64,000 nt of DNA from Robiginitalea aestuariiviva (GTDB lineage Bacteria; Bacteroidota; Bacteroidia; Flavobacteriales; Flavobacteriaceae): assembly GCF_029537735.1 (NCBI RefSeq), contig NZ_JARPUQ010000001.1:964696-1028695 (forward strand), in the 5' to 3' direction. Under the pieces are notes generated by a model, which worked only from the letters and a program-made list of their open reading frames with translations, was not told where the DNA came from and ran no database searches. A program made the translations under genes and the position numbers. Of the stretch, positions 8,085 to 16,594 are shown one piece after another. Numbering within the stretch: the stretch's first letter is position 1; each line of letters starts with the position of its first letter.

Positions 8085-9941
8085 ATGGGAACCTTAGCCG
8101 TTAAACCCCTGCAGGGGGCTGCGGAGCGGGAGCGCTATTTCCATCGCCTGCTTACGGATATCGCCGCGCTGGAGCAAATGCTGCAACAGGACTGCTTTGA
8201 CCGGGAATGCATGCGGATTGGGGCGGAGCAGGAATTTTGCCTGGTCACCCGCAATTGGGAGCCGTCGGACCAGGCCGTGAATATCCTCAAGGATATCCAG
8301 GACCCGCATTTTACCTCCGAGCTCACCCGCTACAACCTGGAGGCGAACCTGGACCCCCTTCCCCTTAGCGGGAAGTGTTTTTCCCGTATGCACGAGCAGT
8401 TAAACAGTTTGATGGACCATGCCCAGCAGGTTGCCGAGCAACACGATAACCACATTATCCTTACCGGCATCCTCCCCACTATAGGCACCCACCACCTTTC
8501 CACAGACTACATGACCCCTGTGGAGCGTTATAAAATCCTGAACGAGGCCGTAAAGGGCGTACGCGGGGCAGATTTGGATATCCACATAAAAGGGGTGGAT
8601 GAGGTGAACCTGAACCACGACTCCATCATGTACGAGGGCTGTAACACCAGTTTCCAGGCCCACCTGCAGATTGACCCGGACCGGTTTGCCGACACCTACA
8701 ATTGGGCCCAGGCCATTTCCGGCCCTATCCTGAGCATCTGCACCAATTCCCCCATGCTAATGGGGCGCGAACTCTGGGAGGAAACCCGGATAGCTCTCTT
8801 TACCCAAAGTGTAGATACCCGCAAAAGTACCTTCCTGCTCAATGAACGGGAACCCCGGGTAGGCTTTGGCACTGCCTGGGCCAGCGGCACCCCGGCGGAT
8901 TTTTTCAAGAAATCCATCGTGCGCTTCCGCAGCCTGATCTCCACTGACTTTGAGGAGGCGAACAGCCTTGAGGTGCTCCGGGAGGGAGGGGTACCGCGCC
9001 TGGCGGCCTTAAACCTGCACAACGGCACCGTATACCCCTGGAACCGTCTTTGCTATGGGCGGGGCGGTGAAAAACCCCACCTGCGGATCGAAAACCGGTA
9101 CCTCCCTTCGGGCCCTACCACTGCGGACGAGATTGCAAACCTGGTCCTGTGGGTAGGGGTAATGAGCGGCAAGCCCCGGGCCTGGGAAGATATCCACACC
9201 AAAATGGATTTCCGCGATGCCAAAAAGAATTTCTTCAATGCAGCCCGATACGGGATGGCAGCCCAGTTTCACTGGGACGGGAAGATCATCCCTGCCCGCG
9301 AACTGCTGCGCGATTTCTTCCTCCCGATGGCCTATCAGGGCCTGACCCGACTTCAGGTAGACCGGGCGGATATCGAACGCTATCTTAAAATCATTGAAAA
9401 CCGCATTGGCAGCCACAACGGGTCCGAATGGATGGTACAGACCTACCGCGAACTCCGGCACACCCTGAATGCCCCGGAGGCCCTTCGGAAATTAACAGCC
9501 TGCCTCTTTGACCGCTCCTTTAAAGGATACCCGGTAGATGCCTGGAAAAAGACCTGCCATACGGAATCCCCCACCCGGTTTAAGCACCCCCGGGTGGGAG
9601 ACCTAATGAGCACCCGTATTGTCACGGCCCAGGAGGAAGACAGTGCGGCCCTGGTGGTAGAGATCATGAAATGGAACGGGTTTCACCACCTGCCTATCCT
9701 GAATGGACGCAATGAACTGTCTGGCCTGCTCAGCTGGACCGATGTGGCGGAGATCAGCGATAAGCCTGAAATATACCATACCGGGATACGGGCCCTGATG
9801 CGCACCGAACTGATTACTATTGGCCGGGAAGCTTCGGCCAAGAAAGCCCGGAAACTGATGAACCAACACCAGATCAATTGCCTTCCCGTGGTAGAGGGGC
9901 ATGCCCTGGTGGGAATACTGACCTCCAATGACCTCCCCTAG
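8085..9941 (+). CDS. glutamate-cysteine-ligase-like (GCS2) enzyme fused to a CBS pair
   Basis: Encodes 618 residues from the ATG at 8085. An upstream GTG at 8043 is in frame, but a promoter-like TAACTTGC lies at 8034-8041 and would place transcription start after it. Residues about 20-420 are a GCS2-type carboxylate-amine ligase domain with RIGAEQEFCLV (the metal/ATP-binding acidic motif) and RIENRYLPSGPTTADE. Residues about 505-618 hold two CBS motifs (MSTRIVTAQEED and MRTELITIGREAS), which normally bind adenine nucleotides and regulate the enzyme. It is predicted to join Glu or a similar acid to an amine. It overlaps the next gene by 14 bases, so the two act together. Confidence 0.85.
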   Translation: MGTLAVKPLQGAAERERYFHRLLTDIAALEQMLQQDCFDRECMRIGAEQEFCLVTRNWEPSDQAVNILKDIQDPHFTSELTRYNLEANLDPLPLSGKCFSRMHEQLNSLMDHAQQVAEQHDNHIILTGILPTIGTHHLSTDYMTPVERYKILNEAVKGVRGADLDIHIKGVDEVNLNHDSIMYEGCNTSFQAHLQIDPDRFADTYNWAQAISGPILSICTNSPMLMGRELWEETRIALFTQSVDTRKSTFLLNEREPRVGFGTAWASGTPADFFKKSIVRFRSLISTDFEEANSLEVLREGGVPRLAALNLHNGTVYPWNRLCYGRGGEKPHLRIENRYLPSGPTTADEIANLVLWVGVMSGKPRAWEDIHTKMDFRDAKKNFFNAARYGMAAQFHWDGKIIPARELLRDFFLPMAYQGLTRLQVDRADIERYLKIIENRIGSHNGSEWMVQTYRELRHTLNAPEALRKLTACLFDRSFKGYPVDAWKKTCHTESPTRFKHPRVGDLMSTRIVTAQEEDSAALVVEIMKWNGFHHLPILNGRNELSGLLSWTDVAEISDKPEIYHTGIRALMRTELITIGREASAKKARKLMNQHQINCLPVVEGHALVGILTSNDLP

Positions 9942-11169
9942 CCCTGCAATCGAACACCCATGTGCACAACGCACGATCACCGGGGAGCGGCTTATCGGCT
10001 GTTTCCACGGGAGGGTGCCCGGCCCTACCCTGATTTGCCTGGGGGGCATCCACGGGAATGAACCTGCCGGCGTACAGGCCCTGGATCGGGTATGCACCGC
10101 CTTGAAGCAGGGTAACGTGCCATGGGAAAAGGGGCATTTTTATGCCTTTCGGGGCAACCTGGAGGGCCTCAGGCGCCATGTGCGTTATATAGACCAGGAC
10201 CTGAACCGCATTTGGAGGCGGGAAAACATCCGGGATATCGAAAAGCGCCTGCCGGGAGAACGGACTTGTGAGGAGCGGGAATTGCTGGAACTCCACGGGT
10301 GGATCCGGGAAATTCTCTCCCGCCATACCCCCCCATTCTATTTCCTGGACTTGCATACCACCTCCAGCCAGACCCTGCCGTTTATCACCATTAACGACGC
10401 GGTCATTAACCGGAAGTTCGCCAGTCTGTTTCCCGTCCCGGTAATCCTGGGGATCGAGGAATACCTGGGGGGCCCGTTGCTGAGCTATATCAATGAACTG
10501 GGCTATGTGTCCATGGGGTTTGAGTCGGGCCAGCATGATTGCCCGCGGGCTGTGGACTACGCGGAGGACTTCCTTTGGCTGACCCTGGCGTATTCAGGAC
10601 TGCTCGCGGAATCGAATATCCCGGAATTCCAGCAGCGGCAGATCCGTTTGCGGGAAGGGGCCGAGGGAGACCACCATTTCTACGAGGTGTTCCACCGGCA
10701 TGGCCTTGAAGACCCCTCGGCTTTCCGGATGGTACAGGGTTATCGGAGTTTCGAGGAGGTGCCCAAAGGGCGGTTACTGGCGCACGACCATGGTACTCCC
10801 GTCTATATGGGTAAACCCGGGATGCTGTTTATGCCCCTATACCAGAAACAGGGGGAGGAAGGCTTCTTCCTGATCCGGAAAATCCCCTCATGGGCGCTGC
10901 GTTTCTCTGCCTGGTTGCGACGGTTCCGCTTCCAGGATGTCCTGGTACTTTTGCCGGGCATCCGATGGACAGAAAAAGGAAGCGACACCTTGTTGGTAGA
11001 CCTGCGGGTAGCGCGCTTTTTCAGCAAGCCGATATTCCACCTGCTGGGGTATCGCAGCCGCTTCAAGGACCATTCCCACCTGGTGTTATCCAACCGGGAA
11101 CGCCCCGCCCGCAACGCAGATTACCAGGGGTTGTTCTGGTTTGAACGCCGGAACACCACCCCGGGTTAG
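9928..11169 (+). CDS. succinylglutamate desuccinylase/aspartoacylase family protein
   Basis: Encodes 413 residues. The zinc motif LGGIHGNEPAG at about 32-42 (H, E ligands) and FLDLHTTSS near 136 (His ligand) place it in the AstE/ASPA branch of the M14-like hydrolases. These enzymes split N-acyl amino acids in the cytoplasm. The C-terminal 150 residues, rich in aromatic and basic residues, are an extension beyond the catalytic domain and resemble those of other flavobacterial members. It starts inside the 3' end of the GCS2-CBS gene (14-base overlap), so hydrolase and ligase are a coupled pair. Substrate unknown. Confidence 0.86.
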   Translation: MTSPSPAIEHPCAQRTITGERLIGCFHGRVPGPTLICLGGIHGNEPAGVQALDRVCTALKQGNVPWEKGHFYAFRGNLEGLRRHVRYIDQDLNRIWRRENIRDIEKRLPGERTCEERELLELHGWIREILSRHTPPFYFLDLHTTSSQTLPFITINDAVINRKFASLFPVPVILGIEEYLGGPLLSYINELGYVSMGFESGQHDCPRAVDYAEDFLWLTLAYSGLLAESNIPEFQQRQIRLREGAEGDHHFYEVFHRHGLEDPSAFRMVQGYRSFEEVPKGRLLAHDHGTPVYMGKPGMLFMPLYQKQGEEGFFLIRKIPSWALRFSAWLRRFRFQDVLVLLPGIRWTEKGSDTLLVDLRVARFFSKPIFHLLGYRSRFKDHSHLVLSNRERPARNADYQGLFWFERRNTTPG

Positions 11170-13016
11170 GGGGTGGGTTGCCAGCTGTTGTTTTCCGTGT
11201 CTATGTCCGCCATCAGGCCCGAGGGATCTATAACCACCGCCTGCACGGCACTAAACGGCATGTCGATCTCGAAGGTGTATGTGGGTTGTGCCCAGGGCCA
11301 GTCCGCCAGGACTGTCCGGTCAATGCCAGGGTAGGGATTGCCCTTTTCCCCCCGCATCATCCGCAGGGGCAGGTAATACCCTTCCCGGGAATTGTCCTTG
11401 CCTACCACCAGCAGGTCTACAGGCATGGGCATAAGCCCGATGCGCTTCAGGGTGATCCGGGTTTTGTCTCCCGCCGCTGCCACTTCTTCAATGGCGTAGT
11501 CTATAGTGTTGGTGGTCTGGGTCCAGTCTACAAGATACCATTCCAGCTCCATCCCACTCACTTTTTCGGCAGTCCGGATGATGTCGTTGGGCACCGGGTG
11601 CTTGAATTTAAAATCCCGGTAATAACGGCGCAGGGCTTCCATCAGTTTATCCTGCCCGATCACATAGCCCAGCTGGGCCAGGAACACCGCCCCTTTGCTG
11701 TAGGCCGAAATGCCGTACCCGGTATTGAAGGCATAGCGGTCCGCATGGGTGCTCATGGGCTGTTCCCGACCGGATTGGGCCAGGCGGTAGTACCCCATAT
11801 AAGACCCCCGGAAGGGGTTTTCCTGCCCCCGTTCCATAATGGTATTCATGCAGAGTGCGGAGATAAAGGAAGTAAAACCTTCGTCCATCCATTCGTGCCG
11901 GGCTTCGTTGGTGGCCAGTACGTGCTGGAACCAGGAGTGTGCCATTTCGTGTACCATAACCCCTACCAGGCTTTCAAAAGAGCGCTCGCCGGTAATCAGG
12001 GTGCTCATGGCATATTCCATCCCGCCGTCCCCGCCTTGTACCACGGAGTACTGCTCGTAAGGGTAGGGCCCGACGTTGCGGTTAAAAAAGCCCATGGCCT
12101 CGGCAGTTTTGGGCTGGAGGTTTTTCCAGTTTTCCAGCAATTCGGGCTTGTCCTTGTAGAAGAAATGGAGCACGGGCCCGTTTTCCATTTTTAAGGTGTC
12201 ATGGCGGTATTCCGGGTCTGCCGCCCACATAAAATCGTGGACCATGGGGGCTTTGAAGTGCCAGGTCAGGGTTTTCCCTTTGGGTTTGCGCACGGTGGTG
12301 CCAGGGGCCTCGTACCCATGGCCGATCTCCTGGGGGTTTTGCAGGTAACCCGTTCCACCTACTACATAGTCTTTGTCCAGTGTGAGTTTTACATCAAAAT
12401 CCCCCCATACCCCGTGGAATTCCCGGGCAATATAAGGGTCGGCGTGCCAGCCTTCAAAGTCGTATTCCGCCATTTTGGGATACCACTGGCTCATGGACAG
12501 GGCCACCCCTTCCCGGTTGTTGCGCCCGGATCGGCGGATCTGCAGGGGTACCTGCCCCTCGAATTGCATTAGGAATTCCGTGGTAGCCCCCGGCAGGACA
12601 GGTTGTGCCAGGTTTACCACCAGGACAGTGCCCTCCAGGGAATGGCTTACGGCCTGCCCGTCCTGGGTGAGGGAGGTGGCGCGCAGGTATCCGATTTCAT
12701 CCGGGCCCAGCGCAGCAATACGGCTTTTCCCGTCTTCGGTCATCCGGCCGTCCGGGTCTTCGATACTCTGCAGGCGCAGGTCCATTTCGCTCCCGGGTTG
12801 GAAGGCGTTAAAATACATGTGGTAGAAAACGCGGCTAAGGGTGTCCGGCGAATGGTTGGTGTAGCGCAGGATCTGGGTACCGGTATAGCGGTAGGTTTTT
12901 ACATCCATATCTACCTCCATGGTGTAGTCTGCGTGTTGTTGCCAGTAACTTGAGTTGCCCTGGGCAGCCAGTTGGAACCCGGCCAGCAGCAGCAACCCCC
13001 AAATGTGTCGAATCAT
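11166..13016 (-). CDS. M1 family zinc metallopeptidase
   Basis: Encodes 616 residues with an N-terminal signal peptide ending near LAAQG. The gluzincin site HEMAHSWFQH lies near residue 355, with the third ligand Glu in EARHEWMDEGF 18 residues on. The GGMEYAMST segment is the M1 substrate-recognition GxMEN-type loop, with Tyr in place of Asn. It is an aminopeptidase-like enzyme of the periplasm or outer surface. Last gene of a leftward cluster; 14 bases separate it from the S8 peptidase gene upstream. Its stop overlaps the end of the convergent desuccinylase gene by 4 bases. No C-terminal T9SS domain is visible. Confidence 0.93.
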   Translation of the reverse strand: MIRHIWGLLLLAGFQLAAQGNSSYWQQHADYTMEVDMDVKTYRYTGTQILRYTNHSPDTLSRVFYHMYFNAFQPGSEMDLRLQSIEDPDGRMTEDGKSRIAALGPDEIGYLRATSLTQDGQAVSHSLEGTVLVVNLAQPVLPGATTEFLMQFEGQVPLQIRRSGRNNREGVALSMSQWYPKMAEYDFEGWHADPYIAREFHGVWGDFDVKLTLDKDYVVGGTGYLQNPQEIGHGYEAPGTTVRKPKGKTLTWHFKAPMVHDFMWAADPEYRHDTLKMENGPVLHFFYKDKPELLENWKNLQPKTAEAMGFFNRNVGPYPYEQYSVVQGGDGGMEYAMSTLITGERSFESLVGVMVHEMAHSWFQHVLATNEARHEWMDEGFTSFISALCMNTIMERGQENPFRGSYMGYYRLAQSGREQPMSTHADRYAFNTGYGISAYSKGAVFLAQLGYVIGQDKLMEALRRYYRDFKFKHPVPNDIIRTAEKVSGMELEWYLVDWTQTTNTIDYAIEEVAAAGDKTRITLKRIGLMPMPVDLLVVGKDNSREGYYLPLRMMRGEKGNPYPGIDRTVLADWPWAQPTYTFEIDMPFSAVQAVVIDPSGLMADIDTENNSWQPTP

Positions 13017-13030
13017 CGTTTGCTGTAGTT

Positions 13031-14662
13031 TTAGAATTTAGTGGCCCCGCTGTTTACGCGATCGGCCAGAATAAGGGCGTTATAGAGGTTTGCAATGCGG
13101 CCGGAGCGGGAGATCTTGGCAAAATCCCGGGCGTTGGACGGGTCTCCGCCCAGGATCACCTGGCGGGATACCGGCAGGCCCGATTGCAGGATTATCTTCT
13201 TCACCTGGGAAGCCGTTAGCTTCGGGTACAGGGAGCGGATCAGGGCGGCAATGCCGCTCACCGCCGGGGCTGCCATGGAGGTCCCGCCCTGGAATTCATA
13301 GGTGCTGCCGGGCATGGTGGAGTAAATCTGCCCGCCCGGGGCAAAGACATCCACATTGCTGGCGCCGTAATTCGAAAAAGAGGCCACCATTTCGGACCCG
13401 TAGGTAGGGGCCAGGGCGCCCACGGTAATTACATTGTCCGCAATCTCATCGCCGGTGCCCACCTGGTCGTTCGGGTAATTGGGGTTTTGGGGCAGGTCCA
13501 GATCTTCGCTGTCATTCCCGGCAGCATGGACAATCAGCACATCGTTCTTGGCGGCATAGCGGATGGCGTCGTATACCCATCCGGCTTCCGGGGAATAGGA
13601 CTTTCCGAAGCTTGCGTTAATCACCCGGGCACCGTTGTCCACGGCATAACGGATGCCCAGGGCCACATCCTTGTCGTATTCGTCCCCGTCCGGGACCATG
13701 CGCACGCTCATGATCTGCACGTTGCGGGCAACCCCGTCCACGCCAATGCCATTCCCGCGTTCCGCCGCAATGATACCGGCCACGTGGGTGCCGTGGGATT
13801 CATCTTCTTCCCGGTTGCCAGGGTCTCCGTTCCCATACCCGGTGTCGGCGAGGTCGTAAGGGTTGTCCCCCACGCTTTCCCTGCCGTTAAACTCCACATT
13901 CAGGTGGTAGTTCAGCTGGTTGGTAAAATAGGTGACGCCTTCCTTGATTTCATCCAGGATTTCCGGGATGCTGTCTGCATAAGCATACATCTGCAGCAGG
14001 ATGCCCACGCTTTGCTGTAAGGCCGGGTCCTGGGTTTCGATGGCTTGCAGGTCCTCTTCGGTGTAAGCCTCTTTCCCCAGGTGTGCCTTTACGGTTTGGT
14101 CTGCCCCCTGTACAGCCTGCAGGATGCGCTCGTATTGTTGTTTGTTGGCCGTGGCTTCACCCACCTCGGCTTCCAGGTTGGCCCGTGCTTTTTGCTGCAG
14201 GGCGGCATCGCCCAGGCCCAGGCGCAGGATACGCGCCATTTCCAGTTGTTCGTGGTAGGATTCCCCCAGGAAGTTATAGCCGTGGATGTCGTCCACATAC
14301 CCGTTGTTGTCGTCGTCTTTCCCGTTCCCCGGGATTTCGTCCGTATTGGTCCAGATCACGTCGTCCAGGTCCTCGTGGTCCAGGTCAATCCCACTGTCCA
14401 GGACGGCAACCACCACGGTGCTGCCCTGCCGTTTCCCGATAATCTCGGTATAGGCCCTGTCCACACTCATGCCGGGAACGGTGTCCCGCATCAGGTCTTC
14501 GTGGCCCCAGTGTTTCAATTCCGCTTCGGAGAGTTCCGAAATCTTCAGGGGGACGGTGTCGATGTTTTCAATGGGGGTGCTCACCAGCTGTGTAGCACCG
14601 CAGCCCACCAGCAGCAGGGCCGCGGGGGCCCAGGACAATGTTTTCATTGCGATGTTTTTCAT
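13031..14662 (-). CDS. S8 family serine peptidase (subtilisin-like) lipoprotein
   Basis: Encodes 543 residues. The signal ends in lipobox LVGC (Cys near 21), so it should be lipid-anchored. The catalytic triad is visible: Asp in VLDSGIDLDHEDL (about 88), His in SHGTHVAGI (about 290) and Ser in GGTSMAAPA (about 460). The Asp and His are separated by about 200 residues, much more than in subtilisin, by an alpha-helical, glutamine-rich insertion (about 145-265). There is no long C-terminal sorting domain. Two bases separate it from the SMP-30-like gene upstream and 14 from the M1 peptidase gene downstream, so these are probably one transcript. Confidence 0.93.
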   Translation of the reverse strand: MKNIAMKTLSWAPAALLLVGCGATQLVSTPIENIDTVPLKISELSEAELKHWGHEDLMRDTVPGMSVDRAYTEIIGKRQGSTVVVAVLDSGIDLDHEDLDDVIWTNTDEIPGNGKDDDNNGYVDDIHGYNFLGESYHEQLEMARILRLGLGDAALQQKARANLEAEVGEATANKQQYERILQAVQGADQTVKAHLGKEAYTEEDLQAIETQDPALQQSVGILLQMYAYADSIPEILDEIKEGVTYFTNQLNYHLNVEFNGRESVGDNPYDLADTGYGNGDPGNREEDESHGTHVAGIIAAERGNGIGVDGVARNVQIMSVRMVPDGDEYDKDVALGIRYAVDNGARVINASFGKSYSPEAGWVYDAIRYAAKNDVLIVHAAGNDSEDLDLPQNPNYPNDQVGTGDEIADNVITVGALAPTYGSEMVASFSNYGASNVDVFAPGGQIYSTMPGSTYEFQGGTSMAAPAVSGIAALIRSLYPKLTASQVKKIILQSGLPVSRQVILGGDPSNARDFAKISRSGRIANLYNALILADRVNSGATKF

Positions 14663-14664
14663 GT

Positions 14665-15570
14665 TTATTCGGATCCTATGGGGTAAAGGGCGCCGGGGTA
14701 CGGGGCTTCAAACCATTCGAAGCATCCCCGGTCCGCCAGGGTTACATAACAGGTGCGGCCATCCGGGCCGCCAAAAGTTAAATTACTGGGCTTTTTGCCT
14801 TTCAGCCGGTATTCGCGCAGCATTTGGCCTGCCGGGCTGACCACGGCAACCGTGCCCTTGTCGTATCGGGCAATGTACACATTTCCCTGCACATCGCATC
14901 GCATGCCGTCCAGGCCAAAATCCGGGAATTGGATCAGCAATTCCCGATGCCCAAGGCTGCCATCGGCCAGTACGGGATAGCGCCAGACGCTGCGCTGCAC
15001 GGATTCATTTACGTACAGGGTGCTGGCGTCCGGGCTCAGGGTAATGCCGTTGGTGGTACCCAGGCCGGAGCGGAGCCGTTCGGTGCGCCCGTCCGGGGTT
15101 ACCCGCCACAGGTTGCCGGTGCTGTCCGCCCACTTGGGGTCGCTCAGGTAGAGGTTGCCGCTGGGGTGCACGCACAGGTCGTTGGGCTGGTTCATCTCCG
15201 GGTTTTCCGCAAAGACCTGCAGGGTGTCGGCCCCGGCGGGCTTGCGGTACACTTTATGACCCATGTAATCTGCGATATACATATCCCCCGCTGCATTGAA
15301 TTGGATGCCATTGCCGATGCTGCCTTCCGGGAGGCGGAGATACAGGGAGGCCTCCCCGCTTGGGCTTACGCGCCCTATGGTTCCTTCTTCGGCATAATTC
15401 ACGGCGTAGATATACCCGTCAGGGCCCGTGGCCGGGCCTTCGATACCCGGGGTAAATGCACCTTCTTCCAAAAGGTCGGTGCTGTCGGGCCCGGGGGTGC
15501 TGCAGGCAGCCATCAGGGAGAGGCCCAGCATCAGCAGCAGGGCCTTGGGGGAATCAGGAAAAACAGGCAT
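14665..15570 (-). CDS. SMP-30/gluconolactonase/LRE family lipoprotein
   Basis: Encodes 301 residues. The start at 15570 gives a lipoprotein signal ending in LMAAC, while an upstream in-frame start would put unrelated sequence before it. The body is a six-bladed propeller of the SMP-30/LRE type, with blades such as EGPATGPDGYIYAVNY, QPNDLCVHPSGNLYLSD and the metal/lactone-site segment GITLSPDASTLYVNES. Family members hydrolyse sugar lactones or organophosphates using a divalent metal. It overlaps the upstream MBL hydrolase gene by 17 bases. A role in periplasmic lactone hydrolysis is likely but the substrate is unknown. Confidence 0.88.
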   Translation of the reverse strand: MPVFPDSPKALLLMLGLSLMAACSTPGPDSTDLLEEGAFTPGIEGPATGPDGYIYAVNYAEEGTIGRVSPSGEASLYLRLPEGSIGNGIQFNAAGDMYIADYMGHKVYRKPAGADTLQVFAENPEMNQPNDLCVHPSGNLYLSDPKWADSTGNLWRVTPDGRTERLRSGLGTTNGITLSPDASTLYVNESVQRSVWRYPVLADGSLGHRELLIQFPDFGLDGMRCDVQGNVYIARYDKGTVAVVSPAGQMLREYRLKGKKPSNLTFGGPDGRTCYVTLADRGCFEWFEAPYPGALYPIGSE

Positions 15571-16414
15571 CAAAGGCAAAGGTTTGGTCCAGCCGCACGC
15601 CCTTCTCGGTATGTTTGAGGGTGCAACAGGGGTTATGGGCGTCGTGCTCCAGGAACAGCACATAGGAGGCGTCGGCAGCCCGTTTCAGGAAGGGTTCTTT
15701 TTCCGCCAGGGTAAGCAGGGGCCGGGTATCGTACCCCATCACATAGGGCAAGGGAATATGCCCTACGGTGGGCAGCAGGTCCGCCATAAAGACCAGGGTT
15801 TTCCCCTGGTAGCGGATGTGCGGGATCATCTGTTTATCCGTATGTCCGTCCACAAACAGGATGCCGAAACCCAGGGGGGAATTTTCCTGGAAGGCTTCCC
15901 CGGTGCGGGGTACAAAACGCAATTGCCCGCTCTCCTGCATGGGGAGGATGTTTTCGGGCAGGAATGAGGCCTTTTCCCGGGCGTTGGGTTCGGTGGCCCA
16001 TTGCCAGTGGGCCTCATTGGTCCAGAATACGGCGTTGCGGAAGGCGGGCTGGTACCCGGTGCGATCCCGGTTCCATTCCACGCTCCCCCCGCAGTGGTCA
16101 AAATGCAGGTGGGTCAGGAAGACATCCGTAATGTCGTCCCGGTGAAAACCAACCTGCGCCAGGGAACGGTCCAGGGTGTGGTCGCCCCAGAGGTAATAGT
16201 GGCCAAAGAATTTTTCGCTCTGCTTGTTTCCCATCCCGGTGTCGATCAGGATCAGCCGGTCCCCGTCTTCGATCAGCAGGCTGCGGGCCGCCAGGTCAAT
16301 CATGTTGTTGGCGTCTGCCGGGTTGGTCCGGGTCCAGAGGCTTTTGGGTACTACCCCGAACATGGCACCCCCGTCCAGCTTAAAATTCCCGGTTTCGATC
16401 GGATACAACTTCAT
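15554..16414 (-). CDS. MBL fold metallo-hydrolase
   Basis: Encodes 286 residues of a lactonase/glyoxalase-like MBL hydrolase. The motif HLHFDHCGG near residue 105 (HxHxDH) is intact, preceded by ILIDTGMG and followed by VDGHTDKQM with the next His and MADLLPT with the bridging Asp. No signal peptide, so it acts in the cytoplasm. The ATG at 16414 is chosen because upstream codons in the same frame are antisense to the antiporter gene. It starts the four-gene leftward run MBL > SMP-30 > S8 > M1. A -7-like element (16433-16440, minus) lies 18 bases ahead. An AHL- or quinolone-lactonase-like role is possible but unproven. Confidence 0.9.
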   Translation of the reverse strand: MKLYPIETGNFKLDGGAMFGVVPKSLWTRTNPADANNMIDLAARSLLIEDGDRLILIDTGMGNKQSEKFFGHYYLWGDHTLDRSLAQVGFHRDDITDVFLTHLHFDHCGGSVEWNRDRTGYQPAFRNAVFWTNEAHWQWATEPNAREKASFLPENILPMQESGQLRFVPRTGEAFQENSPLGFGILFVDGHTDKQMIPHIRYQGKTLVFMADLLPTVGHIPLPYVMGYDTRPLLTLAEKEPFLKRAADASYVLFLEHDAHNPCCTLKHTEKGVRLDQTFAFDACFS

Positions 16415-16432
16415 GGTATCGGTTTCAATTCC

Positions 16433-16440
16433 CGAAAATA
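16433..16440 (-). promoter_or_regulatory. putative -7 element for the MBL/SMP-30/S8/M1 cluster
   Basis: Minus-strand TATTTTCG differs from TAnnTTTG by one base and would start transcription about 14 bases before the ATG at 16414, a leader length seen repeatedly in this window. Confidence 0.4.
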
Positions 16441-16556
16441 CGAATTCACTGCGGGGATGCCGGGCGGGTTTGGGAAATTTTAAGGGAAATCCACAGCTGT
16501 GCATGCGGAAAAGACAAACAATCCCCGCCAGGGGCTTTCCGATCCCGGCAAATGTG

Positions 16557-16564
16557 TATTTTTG
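16557..16564 (+). promoter_or_regulatory. putative -7 element for the antiporter gene
   Basis: TATTTTTG is a full match to TAnnTTTG, 30 bases ahead of the ATG at 16595. It is divergent from the promoter of the MBL hydrolase cluster. Confidence 0.6.
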
Positions 16565-16594
16565 GTTTTCACCCTTAGGGGAAAACAGCACTGC

